A stretch of 38,174 nt of DNA from BOG-938 sp048498155 (lineage in GTDB: Bacteria; Pseudomonadota; Alphaproteobacteria; Caulobacterales; Caulobacteraceae): contig JBEHYN010000030.1 in NCBI GenBank assembly GCA_048498155.1, positions 1-38,174 on the forward strand, read 5' to 3'. Position numbers and translations under genes: made by a program. The notes under the pieces are model-generated. The model was not told where the DNA came from and did not search any database. It was given only the letters and a program-made list of their open reading frames with translations. Shown here in pieces: positions 36,578 to 38,174 of the stretch (its first letter is position 1; every line of letters starts with the position of its first letter).

Positions 36578-36606
36578 GAATTAGGAGCGAGGGGGCCCGG
36601 AGTCAA
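36578..36606 (-). promoter_or_regulatory. groESL promoter candidate
   Basis: Read on the minus strand, TTGACT (36606-36601) and TAATTC (36583-36578) are 17 bases apart, a housekeeping-type promoter directly upstream of CIRCE. The C before TTGACT and C-rich spacer could also form a sigma-32 promoter; the two cannot be told apart by eye. Confidence 0.6.
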
Positions 36607-36633
36607 GACGCTGGCCCTGAAATTTAGGCCGAT

Positions 36634-37944
36634 TCAGGCGCCTTCTTCAGGCACGCCGCGCTTGACGAAATAGAACACGCCCGCCAGCACGCAGCCGCCG
36701 ACAATCCCGGTGGTCAGGTCGCGGCCCAAGGTCAGGCCGAAGGTGGTCAGCAGGACCAAAGCCGTGCGCCAGTCGCCCAGCAAGCGCACAAATTCGCCCT
36801 TCTCGGCCATGTTCCAGCACACCACTAGCAGCACCCCGGCCAGGGCCGACAGGGGCGCATAGACCGCCAGGGGCGCGGCAATGAACATGAACAGCAGTAG
36901 GAACACCGAGTGCAGCATCCCGGCCACCGGGCTGCGCGCTCCGGCCCGCACATTGGTGGCGGTTCGCGCGATGGTCCCGGTGACGGCGATACCGCCGAAC
37001 AGGGCTGAAGCGACATTGGCCAGGCCTTGGGCCACCAGCTCCATGTTCGAGCGATGCAGTCGGCCGGTCATGCCGTCGGCCACCTTGGCCGACAGTAGGC
37101 TCTCCACCCCGCCCAGCAGGGTGAAGGACAGCGCCGAAGGCAGGACCTGCAGCGCCAGCGCCAGGCTGATCGGCGGCAGACTGGGCAAGGGCAGGCTATG
37201 GGGAATGGCGCCGAACCGGCTGCCGACGGTGACGACCGGCAAGTGCAGCAGCGCCGCCAGGATGGACGCCGCGATCACGGCGATCAGCATGCCGGGCCAG
37301 GTCGGCCGCCAGCGCCGCAAGGCGAAGATCACAGCCGCGGATCCCAGGCCCAGGCCAAGCGCCGCGACATTCAGCGTGGGCAAGGCGGCGCCCAACACCC
37401 CAAGCTTGGGAAACAATAGGCCCGGCTCGGCGGCGGCCAGCTTCAGGCCGCCCAGGTCCTTGAGCTGACTGGCCAGGATGGTGACGGCAATGCCGCCGGT
37501 GAAGCCCACCGTCACCGCGTGGGGAATGTGGCGGATCAGCGATCCCAGACGTAAGGCGCCGATCAAGGCGAGCATGACGCCGGACATCATCACCGTGAGC
37601 AGCAGGCCTTCCAGGCCGAACTTGGCCGTCGTGGCCGACACGAGCACGATAAAGGCCCCCGCCGGCCCGCCGATCTGAAACCGACTGCCGCCCAGGGCCG
37701 AGACGATGAACCCGCCGACGATGGAGGTGTAGAGCCCCCGCTCGGGCGACACGCCCGAAGCCACCGCCAGGGCCATGGATAGGGGCAAGGCCACGATGGC
37801 CACCGTCAACGCCGCCATGGCGTCCCGCCGCAGGGCGTCCAGGCTGTAGCCCTCGCTCAGCACCGTGGCGAGCTTGGGACGGTAGAGGTGAGCTGAGGCG
37901 GCGCCGTTGGGCATGGGATGGGACGCGGGGGATGGAGGAATCAC
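36634..37944 (-). CDS. SulP-family anion transporter without STAS domain
   Basis: A 436-aa inner-membrane transporter with about eleven helices. SulP marks include RRDAMAALTVAIVALPLSMALAVASGVSPERGLYTSIVGG, QIGGPAGAFIVLVSA, HIPHAVTVGFTGGIAV and LFGGIAVTGTIARTATNVRAGARSPVAGMLH. SulP proteins move sulfate, bicarbonate or other anions; the substrate is not readable. Most carry a cytoplasmic C-terminal STAS domain; here the protein ends right after the last helix (KRGVPEEGA), so it is a short form. The start is a GTG at 37944 or an ATG at 37914; neither has a good ribosome site. Confidence 0.9.
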   Translation of the reverse strand: MIPPSPASHPMPNGAASAHLYRPKLATVLSEGYSLDALRRDAMAALTVAIVALPLSMALAVASGVSPERGLYTSIVGGFIVSALGGSRFQIGGPAGAFIVLVSATTAKFGLEGLLLTVMMSGVMLALIGALRLGSLIRHIPHAVTVGFTGGIAVTILASQLKDLGGLKLAAAEPGLLFPKLGVLGAALPTLNVAALGLGLGSAAVIFALRRWRPTWPGMLIAVIAASILAALLHLPVVTVGSRFGAIPHSLPLPSLPPISLALALQVLPSALSFTLLGGVESLLSAKVADGMTGRLHRSNMELVAQGLANVASALFGGIAVTGTIARTATNVRAGARSPVAGMLHSVFLLLFMFIAAPLAVYAPLSALAGVLLVVCWNMAEKGEFVRLLGDWRTALVLLTTFGLTLGRDLTTGIVGGCVLAGVFYFVKRGVPEEGA

Positions 37945-38138
37945 TATGCACCGCGCCTAGCGCAGATGTAAGGGCGCCGATGGACGCAATGGTCCACACG
38001 CCGCGTGTCAGAATAGCGCGCCCTTCCAGCTCGAGCGGATGGCGCGCAAAAAATGGCGCCCCTTCTCCCTCGATGGGGAGCTTTGCAAAAGTAGCGGTTC
38101 GTGATTCCCTTTTGCTTGACGCGCAAGGGAGTTGAGCG

Positions 38139-38174
38139 ATGCCGATCCGCAGTTCTCAGTCTGGGATGGCCGAG
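38139..38174 (+). CDS. Start of an unidentified gene (partial)
   Basis: An ATG at 38139 with AAGGGA eight bases upstream begins MPIRSSQSGMAE and runs off the right edge. The ribosome site and the gene-free stretch before it support a real start, but twelve residues cannot be assigned to a family. Confidence 0.35.
   Translation, partial: MPIRSSQSGMAE

Overview
The window looks like a chromosomal segment of a high-GC alphaproteobacterium, most likely of the Caulobacterales (Caulobacter/Phenylobacterium type). The evidence is a circularly permuted two-piece tmRNA gene with an ANDNFAEEFALAA tag, an alpha-type SspB beside it, a MucR/Ros regulator, a CIRCE-controlled groESL operon, a serB-miaA-ilvB-ilvN block and a leader-peptide attenuator in front of ilvB. 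This assignment is inference from gene content; no rRNA or full tRNA is present.

Layout. 1-3.1 kb: the tail of an unknown gene, then a large MASE1/PAS hybrid histidine kinase. 3.2-6.0 kb: small hypothetical genes, a decayed TonB-dependent-receptor C-terminus, a MucR-type regulator that lacks most Ros zinc ligands, a pirin and a small membrane protein. 6.1-14.1 kb: a complete Kdp system (a small membrane peptide, kdpF, kdpA, kdpB, kdpC, kdpD, kdpE), tightly packed with ATGA overlaps at kdpC/kdpD and kdpD/kdpE. 14.1-18.4 kb: an orphan FecR-like protein converging on a large autotransporter. 18.9-23.5 kb: serB, divergent miaA, then ilvB and ilvN with a leader peptide and terminator ahead of ilvB and a long palindromic repeat between the two genes. 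23.5-27.5 kb: ssrA, sspB, a secreted C13 (legumain/caspase-like) protease and a membrane-anchored beta-lactamase-fold protein whose SxxK nucleophile motif is lost. 27.5-30.2 kb: a RusA-family nuclease and a YbjQ protein (minus strand), then fumC and a flavin reductase (plus strand). 30.2-33.8 kb: a PilZ protein and the GTP-type PEP carboxykinase gene, separated by a RelE-type/XRE toxin-antitoxin module. 33.9-38.1 kb: an RcnB-like protein, groEL and groES, a STAS-less SulP transporter and the start of another gene.

Most interesting points. (1) The toxin-antitoxin module lies between two direct 160-bp copies of the 3' end of the PEP carboxykinase gene, as if an element had integrated at that 3' end and supplied a replacement. 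(2) The tmRNA gene sits directly upstream of the gene for SspB, the adaptor expected to deliver tmRNA-tagged proteins to ClpXP, and the 3' tail of the tmRNA coding piece is duplicated in tandem. (3) An intact C13 protease is paired with an apparently dead beta-lactamase-like membrane protein. (4) The ilvB leader encodes MRANLVVSERPTAE followed by a perfect intrinsic terminator. (5) A terminator-like hairpin lies inside the groES-groEL operon. No CRISPR array, prophage or recognisable transposase gene was seen.
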